Source of the DNA: Bin5 sp009843665
GTDB lineage: Bacteria > Chloroflexota > Anaerolineae > Caldilineales > Caldilineaceae
DNA length: 64,000 nucleotides
Assembly: GCA_965220285.1 (NCBI GenBank)
Contig: OZ244818.1
Location: forward strand, 372,001-436,000
Direction: 5' to 3'
In this document: piece by piece, positions 16,710 to 27,123 of the stretch
How the letters are laid out: every line of letters starts with the position of its first letter
Position numbering within the stretch: the stretch's first letter is position 1
Program-made: the position numbers and the translations under genes
The notes under the pieces: generated by a model
The model's input: only the letters and a program-made list of their open reading frames with translations
Database searches by the model: none
Told to the model about the DNA's origin: nothing

Positions 16710-17060
16710 TTAGCGCGCCAGAAGGGGACCGAGTGGACGTCCGCCAAGCAGGTGAAAGTGGGTGTGGAAGACCTCCTGGCCGCCGTGTCTGCCTATGTTT
16801 GTGACGAAGCGCCAGCCATCAGAAGCGGCTCCTTCCTGCGCAGCCAGTTGTCCGGCTACCTGGGCAATCCGCCCCAGAATCTCGGCTTGGGCGTCACCCA
16901 TTTCTCCCAGATCATTGAAGTGCTGATTGGGGACGATCAGTATATGAACTGGCGCCTGGGCCGAAATATCCTGAAAAGCGGTCACCAGTTCGTCCTGGTA
17001 GAACTGCTTCGAGGGAATCTCCCCGGCAACAATCTTGCAGAAAATACAGTCCTCGATCAT
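16710..17060 (-). CDS. HIT-family (HINT-like) purine nucleotide hydrolase
   Basis: A 116-residue histidine-triad protein. It opens CIFCKIVAGEIPS with the zinc-type CxxC (C5, C8) of bacterial HINT proteins and carries the catalytic triad H99-x-H101-x-H103 in EVFHTHFHLLGG. PVHILIVPNQHFND contributes the upstream histidine. The family cleaves aminoacyl-AMP and AMP-N-linked compounds; the in vivo substrate is uncertain. Its ATG overlaps the stop of the MTH1187 gene upstream by four bases (ATGA), so the two are translationally coupled and likely co-transcribed with leuS. Confidence 0.95.
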   Translation of the reverse strand: MIEDCIFCKIVAGEIPSKQFYQDELVTAFQDISAQAPVHILIVPNQHFNDLGEMGDAQAEILGRIAQVAGQLAAQEGAASDGWRFVTNIGRHGGQEVFHTHFHLLGGRPLGPLLAR

Positions 17061-17368
17061 TGGACACCTCGTCCTAACTTGCGGTTTACGCTGTCGATCT
17101 TGTCCTGCATGCTCTGCTCACGGTCGCAGCGGGTACCGACCTTCAGGCTGGTTGAGATACGCGGCGCGCCCATTTCGTGAACAGCCTCGTGGCAACGCTT
17201 CACGGCTGCGAAAACCTCGTCCCACTCGCCTTCGACGTTGGTGCCGTAGGCGTGCATCCGGTGACTGAGGCCGGCTTCGTCGAGGATGCGCTCGCAGGCG
17301 GCGACGTATTCCGATACGGAGACACCGACGCCGATAGGAACGACACAGAGATCGATCATGACTTTCAT
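17057..17368 (-). CDS. MTH1187/YkoF-like thiamine-binding protein
   Basis: A 103-residue ferredoxin-like-fold protein of the MTH1187 (DUF77) family. The start MKVMIDLCVVPIGVGVSVSEYVA, the central MHAYGTNVEGEWDEVFAAVKRCHEAVHEMG and the C-terminal RISTSLKVGTR are all typical. Members bind thiamine or a related ligand, and some are proposed carriers in thiamine salvage; the function here is inferred from family only. It lies four bases downstream of leuS and overlaps the HIT gene start, making leuS-MTH1187-HIT one transcription unit. Confidence 0.9.
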   Translation of the reverse strand: MKVMIDLCVVPIGVGVSVSEYVAACERILDEAGLSHRMHAYGTNVEGEWDEVFAAVKRCHEAVHEMGAPRISTSLKVGTRCDREQSMQDKIDSVNRKLGRGVQ

Positions 17369-17372
17369 GGCG

Positions 17373-19910
<2,538 letters not shown>

Positions 19911-19919
19911 GGTATGAGT

Positions 19920-19933
19920 CTCCTGTAACGGAG
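19920..19933 (-). promoter_or_regulatory. Small hairpin covering the leuS ribosome-binding site
   Basis: In mRNA sense, CTCC (19933-19930) can pair with the GGAG Shine-Dalgarno (19923-19920) across a 6-base loop, nine bases before the leuS ATG. The four-pair stem is weak on its own, so its regulatory effect is speculative. Confidence 0.3.
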
Positions 19934-20047
19934 GATTCTTGTATTGGAATCTTCTTACGAAAAGTGTTCAGAAAACATTGGCGACGCGACATGACAAACA
20001 TGCGCGCGGCTTTGCGGTTCATGTTCCATATCTTTGTTGGTGGTTGC

Positions 20048-20094
20048 GCCCGCTCAGGAACAGGGCATGGGGTACTCAGAGCCCTGGCGCGGGC
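20048..20094 (-). promoter_or_regulatory. Two-tier hairpin after the leuS leader ORF (candidate attenuator)
   Basis: In mRNA sense, GCCCGC (from 20094) pairs with GCGGGC (to 20048), enclosing a second perfect pair CAGGGC/GCCCTG. The structure starts inside the stop codon of the short ORF. No U-run follows, so if it attenuates it would act by ribosome position or Rho rather than as an intrinsic terminator. Confidence 0.45.
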
Positions 20095-20180
20095 TATCTA
20101 AGGGCGAGGAGGCCGCCGACAGAGGTGCCGTCGGTGGTGAAATGAACTGGAATGCGGGGTTCGCGTGCTTCAATTCTCAT
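20094..20180 (-). CDS. Candidate leader peptide upstream of leuS
   Basis: A 28-codon ORF starting with ATG at 20180, only 10 bases after the -10 box of the leuS promoter, so its mRNA would be nearly leaderless. It ends GGLLALR and then TAG: three of its last five sense codons are leucine (CTC CTC GCC CTT AGA), and it has no other leucine. The stop codon coincides with the base of a two-tier hairpin (20048-20094). A second short stem (CCGAC/GTCGG) just before the Leu codons could compete with it. This is the layout of amino-acid leader-peptide attenuation, here in front of a leucyl-tRNA synthetase gene. No T-box core motif was found. Function is inferred. Confidence 0.45.
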   Translation of the reverse strand: MRIEAREPRIPVHFTTDGTSVGGLLALR

Positions 20181-20190
20181 AATGCCAGGC

Positions 20191-20220
20191 AGTATACCAC
20201 GTGCTTTTGCGGTGAGGCAA
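20191..20220 (-). promoter_or_regulatory. Promoter of the leuS transcription unit
   Basis: On the - strand, TTGCCT (20220-20215) and TATACT (20196-20191) are separated by 18 bases. It lies just upstream of the short leader ORF and 280 bases before leuS. Confidence 0.6.
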
Positions 20221-20297
20221 AGTGGCGGAGGGTTTTCTCCCATTAGCGTGAAGTCAGATGGGTAAAGCGCAAGGTAGCGGGTTCGATTGAAGCCAAC

Positions 20298-20672
20298 TCA
20301 GTTCACAATCGGCAAAAGCCTGACCCGGCTTCTTCTTTCGTCGACTACGACCAGCGCGCCTGATGACAATGATTCACCATGCTGCTCAAGAGCAGCGAGA
20401 ACTGCGTCGCCGAGGCGATGTGGCAAAACATCGGCAGCGCGAACCTGAAGCACACTTGGACCGTTGGCGTGGGAAAGAGCAAGCATCGCGCTGAAATCAA
20501 GGTCGTGAGTGAACACAATGTAATCATGGTTCGCGGCCCATTCCATAATCTCCTCGTCACTGGCACGCGGGTCTCCGACCCTAGACCAGTGAACTGCATT
20601 CAATCCATGACTCACCAGAAGTGGCACCCAATCCGGTGACAGGTTCATGTCGATCAGGAGATTCAGCGTCAA
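20298..20672 (-). CDS. DUF5615 PIN-like toxin
   Basis: A 124-residue protein if started at TTG 20672, whose last two bases are shared with the TGA of the upstream DUF433 gene (TTGA). This start gives TLNLLIDMNLSPDWVPLL, which restores the first beta strand and first acidic residue of the PIN-like fold; an ATG-only start would remove it. Further family motifs are AVHWSRVGDPRASDEEIMEWA and YIVFTHDLDFSAMLA, which carry the conserved acidic residues of this predicted RNase group. The protein is probably a ribonuclease held in check by the DUF433 partner. The pairing and overlap are typical of this type-II toxin-antitoxin class. Confidence 0.87.
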   Translation of the reverse strand: MTLNLLIDMNLSPDWVPLLVSHGLNAVHWSRVGDPRASDEEIMEWAANHDYIVFTHDLDFSAMLALSHANGPSVLQVRAADVLPHRLGDAVLAALEQHGESLSSGALVVVDERRSRVRLLPIVN

Positions 20673-20899
20673 GGTATGGAAAGCGGAACTTCCCGTTCTT
20701 CCAGCCTCCACGCAGCATAGGCCAAGGACTGGTCGATATCTTCTCGCTCAAGATACGGGTAGGCAGCCAAGATCTCGTCGGCGGATCGCCCTGATGCCAG
20801 GAGCCCGACGATTGTACTGGCCGTCACGCGTAGCCCTCTTATGCAAGCTTTGCCTCCCATCACGGAGGGGTTGAACGTAATTCGGGGAAAGGCTTCCAT
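20669..20899 (-). CDS. DUF433 antitoxin
   Basis: A 76-residue protein from ATG 20899 (an ATG at 20914 is possible). MEAFPRITFNPSVMGGKACIRGLRVTASTIVGLLASG matches the DUF433 helix-turn-helix core (...GKPxIRGxRIxV...), and SADEILAAYPYLEREDIDQSLAYAAW completes it. DUF433 proteins pair with DUF5615 toxins, bind DNA and probably autoregulate the operon. The stop codon overlaps the toxin's TTG start, so the toxin is translated by coupling. Confidence 0.88.
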   Translation of the reverse strand: MEAFPRITFNPSVMGGKACIRGLRVTASTIVGLLASGRSADEILAAYPYLEREDIDQSLAYAAWRLEEREVPLSIP

Positions 20900-21354
20900 T
20901 TTATGCTCTACCACTTTTGCTTCAGGAATACGGTAAGCCTGTCAGCGTTCGCCAATGTACTGTCTGGAAAAGTCCCGCTAACTGAGCAACCTTCACAGTG
21001 GTCGTATCCGTATCCCCGTTTCTTGTCTCGTGGGCTGATTGTAGCCATTGACTCAGTTAAGTGCAAAGTGCGTGCAGAGGGAATTGCGGCATTCAAGTAC
21101 ACTGCCACAAGAAAGTACAGTAGTTCGAGGCTCTGAATTTGACAAATCTCCAATCGGGGAAATGTCGCCATGAAGCGAAACAGACGCATTCCAGCTTCGT
21201 TCAGGACGGACATGAAAGTGAGAATGGCTCTCAACTAAAGCCTTGTCACGAACACGTTGACTCGTTCTCAGAAGATTTGACGGTATGTTGGGATTCAGCA
21301 GACTATAGAAGTGGCAACAGGGTAGAAAACGGTATCATCCAAGACTGGGTGCAA
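20900..21354. other. 455-base region between divergent antitoxin and HAD genes
   Basis: No supported gene. A 108-codon frame on the - strand and an N-terminal extension of the HAD frame both lack family similarity and ribosome-binding sites. Presumably it holds promoters for both flanking units; I see no strong matches. Confidence 0.5.
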
Positions 21355-22212
21355 ATGTACAAAGAAAACGCTACTCGGCTAATCTCGGTCGATCTTGACG
21401 GCACACTGTTTCGCAGTGATGGCATGCCTGCGCCCGAGGGCGTACGGATGCTGCAGGATGCTGCTCAAGCTGGAGTTCGAGTGGTAATCAATACTACGCG
21501 AAACGCTGCCGGCGTTCAGCAACTGTGTACGCAACTGGGGTTGAGCGATCCAATGATTTGCACAAATGGGGCGCAGGTTTTTGCTTCTCCTGCCGGTCCG
21601 ATTTGGGCGTCATACACGATTCCGATGGAGGTCGCGCGTGCGATTGCACGGCTCGCGGATCGCAATGGGTGGGAGGTTAGCACCAGTGTGGGAAGCTGCA
21701 GTTACTTGCGGCAGAGGCCGGGGCAGCCGCTTGGGCCTGTGGAGAACAGGTCCATCGCGGGACTGGAAGGCAGGCAAGGCAGTTCACAGCTAGTGATTGT
21801 AGCAGCGAACGAGGAAGCCTTGGTTGCTGAGCCTAAACGGATGATTCTGCATGAGCCGGATGCGATTGCCGCAGCACGGGAACTTGCAGCGCGGTACAGT
21901 CAAAGGTGCAGCGCAGAAACGTTTTACGAGCCCGACGGCAGTCTGCATTCGCTGTGCATCTTTCCCCTTCGTGCCGACAAGGGTACGGCGCTCAGACTCG
22001 TGGCAGGTAAGCTGGATATTCCTCTGGGACAGGTCCTCGCCATCGGCGACAACCCCAACGATATGCCAATGTTTGCCTCGGCAGGCACAAGCGTTGCGAT
22101 GGGCAATGCGCCGCCCGAGGTGAAAGATTCAGCCACAGTCGTTGGTCCAACCAATGATGATGAAGGGGTGGCGTGGGCAGTGCGACGGTTCGTACTGGGA
22201 GGTGGAAACTGA
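21355..22212 (+). CDS. HAD-superfamily (Cof-type) phosphatase
   Basis: A 285-residue HAD hydrolase of the Cof/YidA type, from ATG 21355. Motif I is LISVDLDGTLFRSDG with nucleophile Asp near residue 13 and acid/base Asp two residues on. Motif II is VVINTTRN (Thr in place of the common Ser). The C-terminal motif III/IV is DKGTALRLV then VLAIGDNPNDMPMF, with the Mg-binding aspartates. CTNGAQVF is the type-IIB cap entry. Such enzymes dephosphorylate sugar phosphates, nucleotides or cofactors with broad specificity; the substrate here is unknown. The frame extends 72 codons upstream without family similarity and without an RBS. Confidence 0.88.
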   Translation: MYKENATRLISVDLDGTLFRSDGMPAPEGVRMLQDAAQAGVRVVINTTRNAAGVQQLCTQLGLSDPMICTNGAQVFASPAGPIWASYTIPMEVARAIARLADRNGWEVSTSVGSCSYLRQRPGQPLGPVENRSIAGLEGRQGSSQLVIVAANEEALVAEPKRMILHEPDAIAAARELAARYSQRCSAETFYEPDGSLHSLCIFPLRADKGTALRLVAGKLDIPLGQVLAIGDNPNDMPMFASAGTSVAMGNAPPEVKDSATVVGPTNDDEGVAWAVRRFVLGGGN

Positions 22213-22282
22213 AAGCTACCAGAGCCGACACCTGCAGATATCTTCAATACCTGAACTGAAACTGGGAAACGGGAGTGAGTGC

Positions 22283-23422
22283 CTATTGGTCCACGACCGA
22301 GCCGTCCTCATGCAGGCGCGTTTTTACTTCGCGTGGGGCGTAGGGATGGCGCTCGGCAGCGTCTGCCGCCAGCTCGATGCCGATGCCGGGTGCATCGGGG
22401 ATGATTAGGAAGCCGTCTTCCTGGGTGAGGGCGGTCTTGACGATTTCGCTCTTGGGCGGTTCGTGCTCGCCTATGGGGTATTCCTGGAGGGCGAAGTTGG
22501 GGATGCAGGCAGCCAGCTGGATGCAGGCGGCGGTGCTGACGGGGCTGAGGGGGTTGTGGGGGACGACCTGGACGTGGAAGGCTTCGGCGAGTGCGGCGAT
22601 CTTCTTGGCGTGGCTCAGGCCACCGACCATGCAGACGTCGGGACGCACGAACTGGACGGCGCCGCGTTGAAGCAGGGCCTGGAATTCCCAGATGCTGTGC
22701 AAGCGTTCGCCGGTGGCGATGGGGATGCCGATCTTTGATGCCACGAGCGCCATTTCGTCAAGGTTGTCGGGGGTTACGGGGTCCTCGTAGAAGAAGGGGT
22801 GGTAGGGCTCGATGCCGCGGCCGAGCACGATAGCTTCGCTGGGAGTAAGGCGGCGGTGGATTTCGATGCAGAGGTCGACGTCGCGGCCGACTGCCTGGCG
22901 GTAGGCGGCGACGGTCTCGATGGCGTCCTCGATCATGTCTACGTGGGTCTTAAAGTAGGGCAGATCACGGCTGTCGTCGAGGAAGGGGGTGAGGTGCCCG
23001 ACGGCGGTGAAGCCGCGTGCGCGGGCGTCGGCACAGCCGGCAATCAACTCTTCCTTGGTCTCGCCGAAGACGTGGTAGTAGACTCGGGCTTTGTCGCGAA
23101 CCTTTCCGCCGAGAAGCTGGTAGGCGGGCACGCCGAAGTGCTTGCCGGCGATGTCCCAGAGGGCGATATCGACGGCGCTGAGCGCGCCCATGACGGCGGC
23201 GCCGCGGAAGTGGCTCCAACGGTAGAGGTACTGCCAGTGGTGCTCGATGCGCAGGGGATCCTGGCCGATCAGGTAGCGCCTGAAGGTCTCGACGGCGCCG
23301 GCTGAGGCTTCGAGGAAACCCCAGGCGCCGGACTCGCCGAGACCGGTGATGCCGGCGTCCGTGTCCACTTCAACGAACAGATAGCGGTCAACGAAAATGG
23401 TACGGACATCGGTGATCTTCAT
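22283..23422 (-). CDS. Enolase-superfamily (mandelate racemase/galactonate dehydratase-like) enzyme
   Basis: A 379-residue protein with the enolase-superfamily layout: a capping domain (MKITDVRTIFVDRYLFVEVDTDAGITGLGE) and a TIM barrel with RGAAVMGALSAVDIALWDIAGK. Metal and catalytic ligands appear in DLCIEIHRRLTP, FYEDPVTPDN and ATGERLHSIWEF, and the barrel histidine in VVPHNPLSPVST, the pattern of acid-sugar dehydratases such as DgoD. It probably removes water from an aldonate or uronate to give a 2-keto-3-deoxy acid. Twelve bases separate it from the sulfatase gene upstream, so the two are co-transcribed. Exact substrate is not readable. Confidence 0.88.
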   Translation of the reverse strand: MKITDVRTIFVDRYLFVEVDTDAGITGLGESGAWGFLEASAGAVETFRRYLIGQDPLRIEHHWQYLYRWSHFRGAAVMGALSAVDIALWDIAGKHFGVPAYQLLGGKVRDKARVYYHVFGETKEELIAGCADARARGFTAVGHLTPFLDDSRDLPYFKTHVDMIEDAIETVAAYRQAVGRDVDLCIEIHRRLTPSEAIVLGRGIEPYHPFFYEDPVTPDNLDEMALVASKIGIPIATGERLHSIWEFQALLQRGAVQFVRPDVCMVGGLSHAKKIAALAEAFHVQVVPHNPLSPVSTAACIQLAACIPNFALQEYPIGEHEPPKSEIVKTALTQEDGFLIIPDAPGIGIELAADAAERHPYAPREVKTRLHEDGSVVDQ

Positions 23423-23434
23423 GTTGATCTCCCT

Positions 23435-24865
23435 CTAGCGGCTATTTAACGCCCAATCCTTCGCGTTCAGGCCGCTGCGGATGCGCCATGTCAGCAGAGT
23501 TTGGAGAAGCTCTTCTTTGCGGGCTGCGTGGGCGGGGTCGTCCCACAGGTTATTGACTTCCTTAGGATCGTTTACAAGATCGAAGAGCTGGCCGTAGGGT
23601 TCGCCGACAAAGTGGACCAGTTTCCAATCTTTGGTACGCGCCATCGACATGTATTCGGCGGGCAGGAGGCCATCGCGACAGTGCTCGGCAAAGACGGTCT
23701 CCCGGCCCGGCCAGTCCTCGCCGGCGAGAGCAGGCAACAGGGATTCGGCAGCGAAGTCCTCCGGGGTCTCGAGGCCGGCGAGCTCGAGAATCGTGGGTCC
23801 CAGATCGAAGAGAGAGCAGAGCTGATCGAGGGAGCGGCCGCCGGCGAAGCGACCGGGCGCCCAGACGATGGTGGGCACACGGGTGATGATGTCGTACATC
23901 GTCCACTTCTGGCTGTGGCCGTGATCTCCGAGGCAGTCGCCGTGGTCCGAGGTGAAGATGATGACGGCATTTTCGAGGTAGCCCTGTTCCTCAAGGGCGG
24001 CCAGAAGCTCGCCCACTTTTTCGTCGATCATTGAGACGTTGGCCATGTAGTAGGCGCGCTGGCGATGGCGTTGTTCGGGTGTTGGGTCGAGGAGGTGCAT
24101 GACCGAATCGTGGTCCACTTCGGCGTTGTGGGCGCGCATTGCAAGGAAGGGGGGAGGCTGACCAGCAAGCTCCTGCTCCGTGACCGGTTGGAGGGGCAGG
24201 TCCTTGTCCATGTAGGCCTGACTGAAGCGGGGGGATGGGTCGTACGGGGGGTGGGGGCCGGGAAAGCCTACCTGCAAGAAGAGGGGTCCGTCCGGTTTGG
24301 GCTTGTTGTGAAGCCACCAGGCGGCAAAATCGCCGACGAACATGTCGGAATGCAGGTCTTCGGGCAGCTCCCAGTCGAAGGCGCCGAGGGCTTCGTTGTA
24401 GTCGTCGCGCTGGCGGTAGAGAACACGTTGCTGCTTGACGTGGCCGCGGGCGCGGAGGGCTTTGTCCCATTCATCGTAGTAGTAGCGGCCTTCGAGGTAA
24501 CGATCCTTGTTCTCGACGACGTAGCGCTCGTGAAAGCCGAGGGGCGTCTCGAAGGGGGAGGTGTGCATTTTGCCCACGTTGACGCAGTGGTAGCCGCCGG
24601 CGTTGAGGTCCTCGACCCAGGAGCTGGTCCAGCGGTCGCCGTTTTTGAGTATGCCCGTGGTGTGGGGATAGTAGCCGGTGAAGAGGCTGGCGCGGGCGGG
24701 TGCGCACGAGGGGGCGGTGATGTGGCAGTTGGTAAAACTCACCCCCTCGTGTACGAGTCGGTCGAGGTTGGGGGTCTCCATGTAGTCGAATCCGAGCGCG
24801 GCAATGGTGTCGTAGCGCTGCTGGTCGGTGATGATCAGAATGATGTTGGGACGACTGTCGGCCAT
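23435..24865 (-). CDS. Type-I (formylglycine) sulfatase
   Basis: A 476-residue arylsulfatase-family enzyme from ATG 24865, which has GAGGAG nine bases before it; an ATG at 24892 overlapping the previous stop is weaker. The catalytic motif C-x-P-x-R is C54-A-P-A-R58 in APSCAPARASLFTG, where Cys is matured to formylglycine. Metal ligands lie in NIILIITDQQRYDT and FTSDHGDCLGDHG. No signal peptide is present, so it should act inside the cell on imported sulfated sugars. The neighbours are an amidohydrolase and an acid-sugar dehydratase, which suggests breakdown of sulfated uronates. A formylglycine-generating enzyme gene is not in this window. Confidence 0.93.
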   Translation of the reverse strand: MADSRPNIILIITDQQRYDTIAALGFDYMETPNLDRLVHEGVSFTNCHITAPSCAPARASLFTGYYPHTTGILKNGDRWTSSWVEDLNAGGYHCVNVGKMHTSPFETPLGFHERYVVENKDRYLEGRYYYDEWDKALRARGHVKQQRVLYRQRDDYNEALGAFDWELPEDLHSDMFVGDFAAWWLHNKPKPDGPLFLQVGFPGPHPPYDPSPRFSQAYMDKDLPLQPVTEQELAGQPPPFLAMRAHNAEVDHDSVMHLLDPTPEQRHRQRAYYMANVSMIDEKVGELLAALEEQGYLENAVIIFTSDHGDCLGDHGHSQKWTMYDIITRVPTIVWAPGRFAGGRSLDQLCSLFDLGPTILELAGLETPEDFAAESLLPALAGEDWPGRETVFAEHCRDGLLPAEYMSMARTKDWKLVHFVGEPYGQLFDLVNDPKEVNNLWDDPAHAARKEELLQTLLTWRIRSGLNAKDWALNSR

Positions 24866-24888
24866 GGGGTGCGGCTCCTCGGCGCCGG

Positions 24889-26190
24889 TCATTGTGCCAC
24901 GGCGGCGCGTAGGGTTTCCTTCTTTTCGTCGGCGCGGAAACATTCGTACTGGTTGTCGCGCATGTAGCGGCGGGCCAGGTCGATGGCCTGGGCCTCGGTG
25001 AGGAAGCCGTCGGAGATTTCGGCCTGCATGACCCTGGTGAACCAGGTGCGCGCCTGTTTGGCGTAGGCGAGGGCGGCGCCGGGGTAGCCGGTATCGCCGC
25101 CGTAGAGGAATAGCTTATTGGCGGGGGCAGCGTGTATAAAGCGGCGGACGAACTCCATGGAGCTATAGGGGTTGATGCTCCAGGCCCAGCAGAGGTCGGC
25201 GTAGACGTTTGGGTAGTGCTTGGCTAGTGCGACTAACTCTTCGGTATACGGGTAGGCGATGTGCATGAGGACGAAGCGTGCTTCGGGATATTTCGCCAAC
25301 AGAGGGCAGAGATTGCCGCTGCGGATATAGTCCACGGGCATGCGGCTGTGCCCGGCATAGTAGCCGGTGTGGATCTTCATGGGCAGATCATGCTCAATGC
25401 ACAGTTCCACGCCCCGGGCCCAGCACCAGTCGCCGAGGCAGAGCCTGGCGGCTTCGTCGAGCTCCTCGCCGTCACGCAGATAGATGTCGAGGGCTTTAGC
25501 AGCCTCGTCGCGGCTGCGCTCTTGCCAGCGCAGTGTGCGGTTGTAGGCGTGCTGCGATTTGACGGCGATGGCAGGGGAGGAGGAAGAGGCGAAGATGGTC
25601 TCCATCACACGCTGCAGTGAATAGAGGTCGGATACTTCCTGGCCGGTATGTTGGGCGATTTCTTCGTGATTGGGCCTTCCTGAGCAGAAGTCGACCCAGG
25701 AGATGTCATAGAAGAAGAAGTCGGGCCCCGAAAGGTCGGGGAGGACGGTCATTGATTTGGCATCGGTCTGGATGTGATCCAGGTTTGCCTCGTCGCGGAG
25801 GAGGCGCAGGCGCTCACCGGGTTGGTTAAAGGCGGAGTTCTTCTCCTGGGCGGCGGCGATAGTGTCGGGGGTCAGCTCATCGATGTCGTAGAGCTCTTTG
25901 GCGATGATGCTGACGGCTTCGCCGTAGCCGGTATACTGCGCCCTTGCCCAGGCTTCCTGAATTGGGGCAAAGCGGCCGGCCACGTCAGGGTCGGACTGGT
26001 CGAAGAGTTTGTCGAGTGCTTCCTGAGAGGCTCCGGCGACGAACAGGTCGGCACCTACATAGTTTTGGAAGAGCTGACAGAGGATGTCCGGGTTCTCATC
26101 CAGGTAATCCTGCTCTCGCCGCATATGCTCATGCGTATCGACGAGCGCAGTCTGTTGGATGAAGGCGGCGATATCGGAATGTGAAGGCAT
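24889..26190 (-). CDS. Amidohydrolase-superfamily TIM-barrel enzyme (distantly uronate-isomerase-like)
   Basis: A 433-residue protein, starting five bases after the msrA stop. The first-strand metal motif is TALVDTHEHMRRE (HxH type), and later histidines lie in MKIHTGYYAGHSRMP and FVLMHIAYPY. The late barrel aspartate is probably in LFLYGGDTGYPGA. The long insertion after the first motif (QLFQNYVGADLFVAGAS...) recalls uronate isomerase-like members. Together with the acid-sugar dehydratase, the sulfatase and the nearby mannonate dehydratase this fits hexuronate metabolism, but a hydrolase role is equally possible. Its stop overlaps an ATG upstream of the sulfatase. Confidence 0.8.
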   Translation of the reverse strand: MPSHSDIAAFIQQTALVDTHEHMRREQDYLDENPDILCQLFQNYVGADLFVAGASQEALDKLFDQSDPDVAGRFAPIQEAWARAQYTGYGEAVSIIAKELYDIDELTPDTIAAAQEKNSAFNQPGERLRLLRDEANLDHIQTDAKSMTVLPDLSGPDFFFYDISWVDFCSGRPNHEEIAQHTGQEVSDLYSLQRVMETIFASSSSPAIAVKSQHAYNRTLRWQERSRDEAAKALDIYLRDGEELDEAARLCLGDWCWARGVELCIEHDLPMKIHTGYYAGHSRMPVDYIRSGNLCPLLAKYPEARFVLMHIAYPYTEELVALAKHYPNVYADLCWAWSINPYSSMEFVRRFIHAAPANKLFLYGGDTGYPGAALAYAKQARTWFTRVMQAEISDGFLTEAQAIDLARRYMRDNQYECFRADEKKETLRAAVAQ

Positions 26191-26195
26191 GGGCG

Positions 26196-26747
26196 CTAGC
26201 TCGCTTTCAGTTTGGCCTGCCATTGTTTGCGGAATTTGCTGACTTTGGGGCGAATGACGAAAAGGCAGTAGGGCTGGAATCCGTTGTCGCGGTAGTAGTT
26301 CTGATGGTAAGACTCGGCGACGTAGAAGGTGTCGAGAGGGACCAGTTCGGTAACGATGGGAGCGTCCCATATCCGGGGGGCGTAGTCGCGGATCATCTCC
26401 TCGGATACTCTATTTTGCTCCTCGTCATGGTAGAGAATGATGGAGCGGTATTGGGGCCCGACGTCGTTACCCTGGCGATTGGGGGTGGTGGGATCGTGGG
26501 AGGTGAAGAAGACTTCGAGGATTTCTCGAAAGGAGACCACTGAGGGATCAAACGTGACCTGAATTACTTCGGCGTGGCCGGTGGTCTTTGCGCAGACCTG
26601 CTCGTAGGTTGGGTTGGGGACGTGGCCGCCGGCGTAGCCGGATACGACCTGACTTACGCCGATCAACTCCTCATATAGGGGTTCCAAGCACCAGAAGCAA
26701 CCCCCTCCGAGCGTGGCAGTTTCCTGAGCACTTGCTTCATTCGTCAT
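26196..26747 (-). CDS. msrA: Peptide-methionine (S)-S-oxide reductase
   Basis: A 183-residue enzyme that reduces methionine-S-sulfoxide in proteins. The catalytic motif is GGGCFWC with C17 as nucleophile, and the family block YAGGHVPNPTYEQVCAKTTGHAE follows. The C-terminus (YCLFVIRPKVSKFRKQW) lacks the extra cysteines of some MsrA types, so regeneration probably uses C20 or thioredoxin directly. I start it at ATG 26747, eight bases or less after GGGAGAAG; the ATG at 26762 is part of that same ribosome-binding sequence. It leads the - strand unit with the amidohydrolase, sulfatase and dehydratase genes. Confidence 0.95.
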   Translation of the reverse strand: MTNEASAQETATLGGGCFWCLEPLYEELIGVSQVVSGYAGGHVPNPTYEQVCAKTTGHAEVIQVTFDPSVVSFREILEVFFTSHDPTTPNRQGNDVGPQYRSIILYHDEEQNRVSEEMIRDYAPRIWDAPIVTELVPLDTFYVAESYHQNYYRDNGFQPYCLFVIRPKVSKFRKQWQAKLKAS

Positions 26748-27123
26748 CGTGTCTTCTCCCAAACTCTACTGTTCTGCGGTGGGGACATCCGCCGGAATAC
26801 GACTGTTGCATACGGGTAGCAGAGACTCGTTCCTTTTTCTGTCGGAGGAAGTCACAGGCGGGGCAATTGGGCCGCATGCAGATGGCTTAGCAGTGTTCAC
26901 GTTCCTGGTAACTGGGAGTGGCAACTGCGTGTATCTTACCGCAGAAGAAGACCGAGTCCAACCGGGCCGTACTGAAAATGCCCGCCGAACATCTGCCCGG
27001 GCCGACTTGCGAAGTGGGCAGGTTGTGTTATGTTTCAGTCGAAATTGACCCGTACCTGACGGGGAACGCGAGTCGCCATTCTTCAACCACAGACAACGTA
27101 AACCTGAACTAAGGAACTGTACA
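26748..27123. other. 376-base divergent intergenic region, msrA / mannonate dehydratase
   Basis: No gene supported; open frames here on both strands overlap each other and lack family similarity. It should contain the promoters of both flanking units, one of which is listed at 27007-27034. Confidence 0.5.
27007..27034 (+). promoter_or_regulatory. Possible promoter of the mannonate dehydratase gene
   Basis: TTGCGA and TATGTT with a 16-base spacer, predicting a start near 27041 and an 80-base leader to ATG 27124. Both hexamers have two mismatches, so this is tentative. Confidence 0.35.

Noticed and set aside
19911..20220. T-box riboswitch upstream of leuS
   Set aside because: The conserved T-box antiterminator sequence is not present in either orientation; the leader-peptide layout explains the region better.
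20228..20300. tRNA-like stretch containing GGTTCGATT
   Set aside because: The T-arm stem does not pair and no acceptor or anticodon stems can be built around it.
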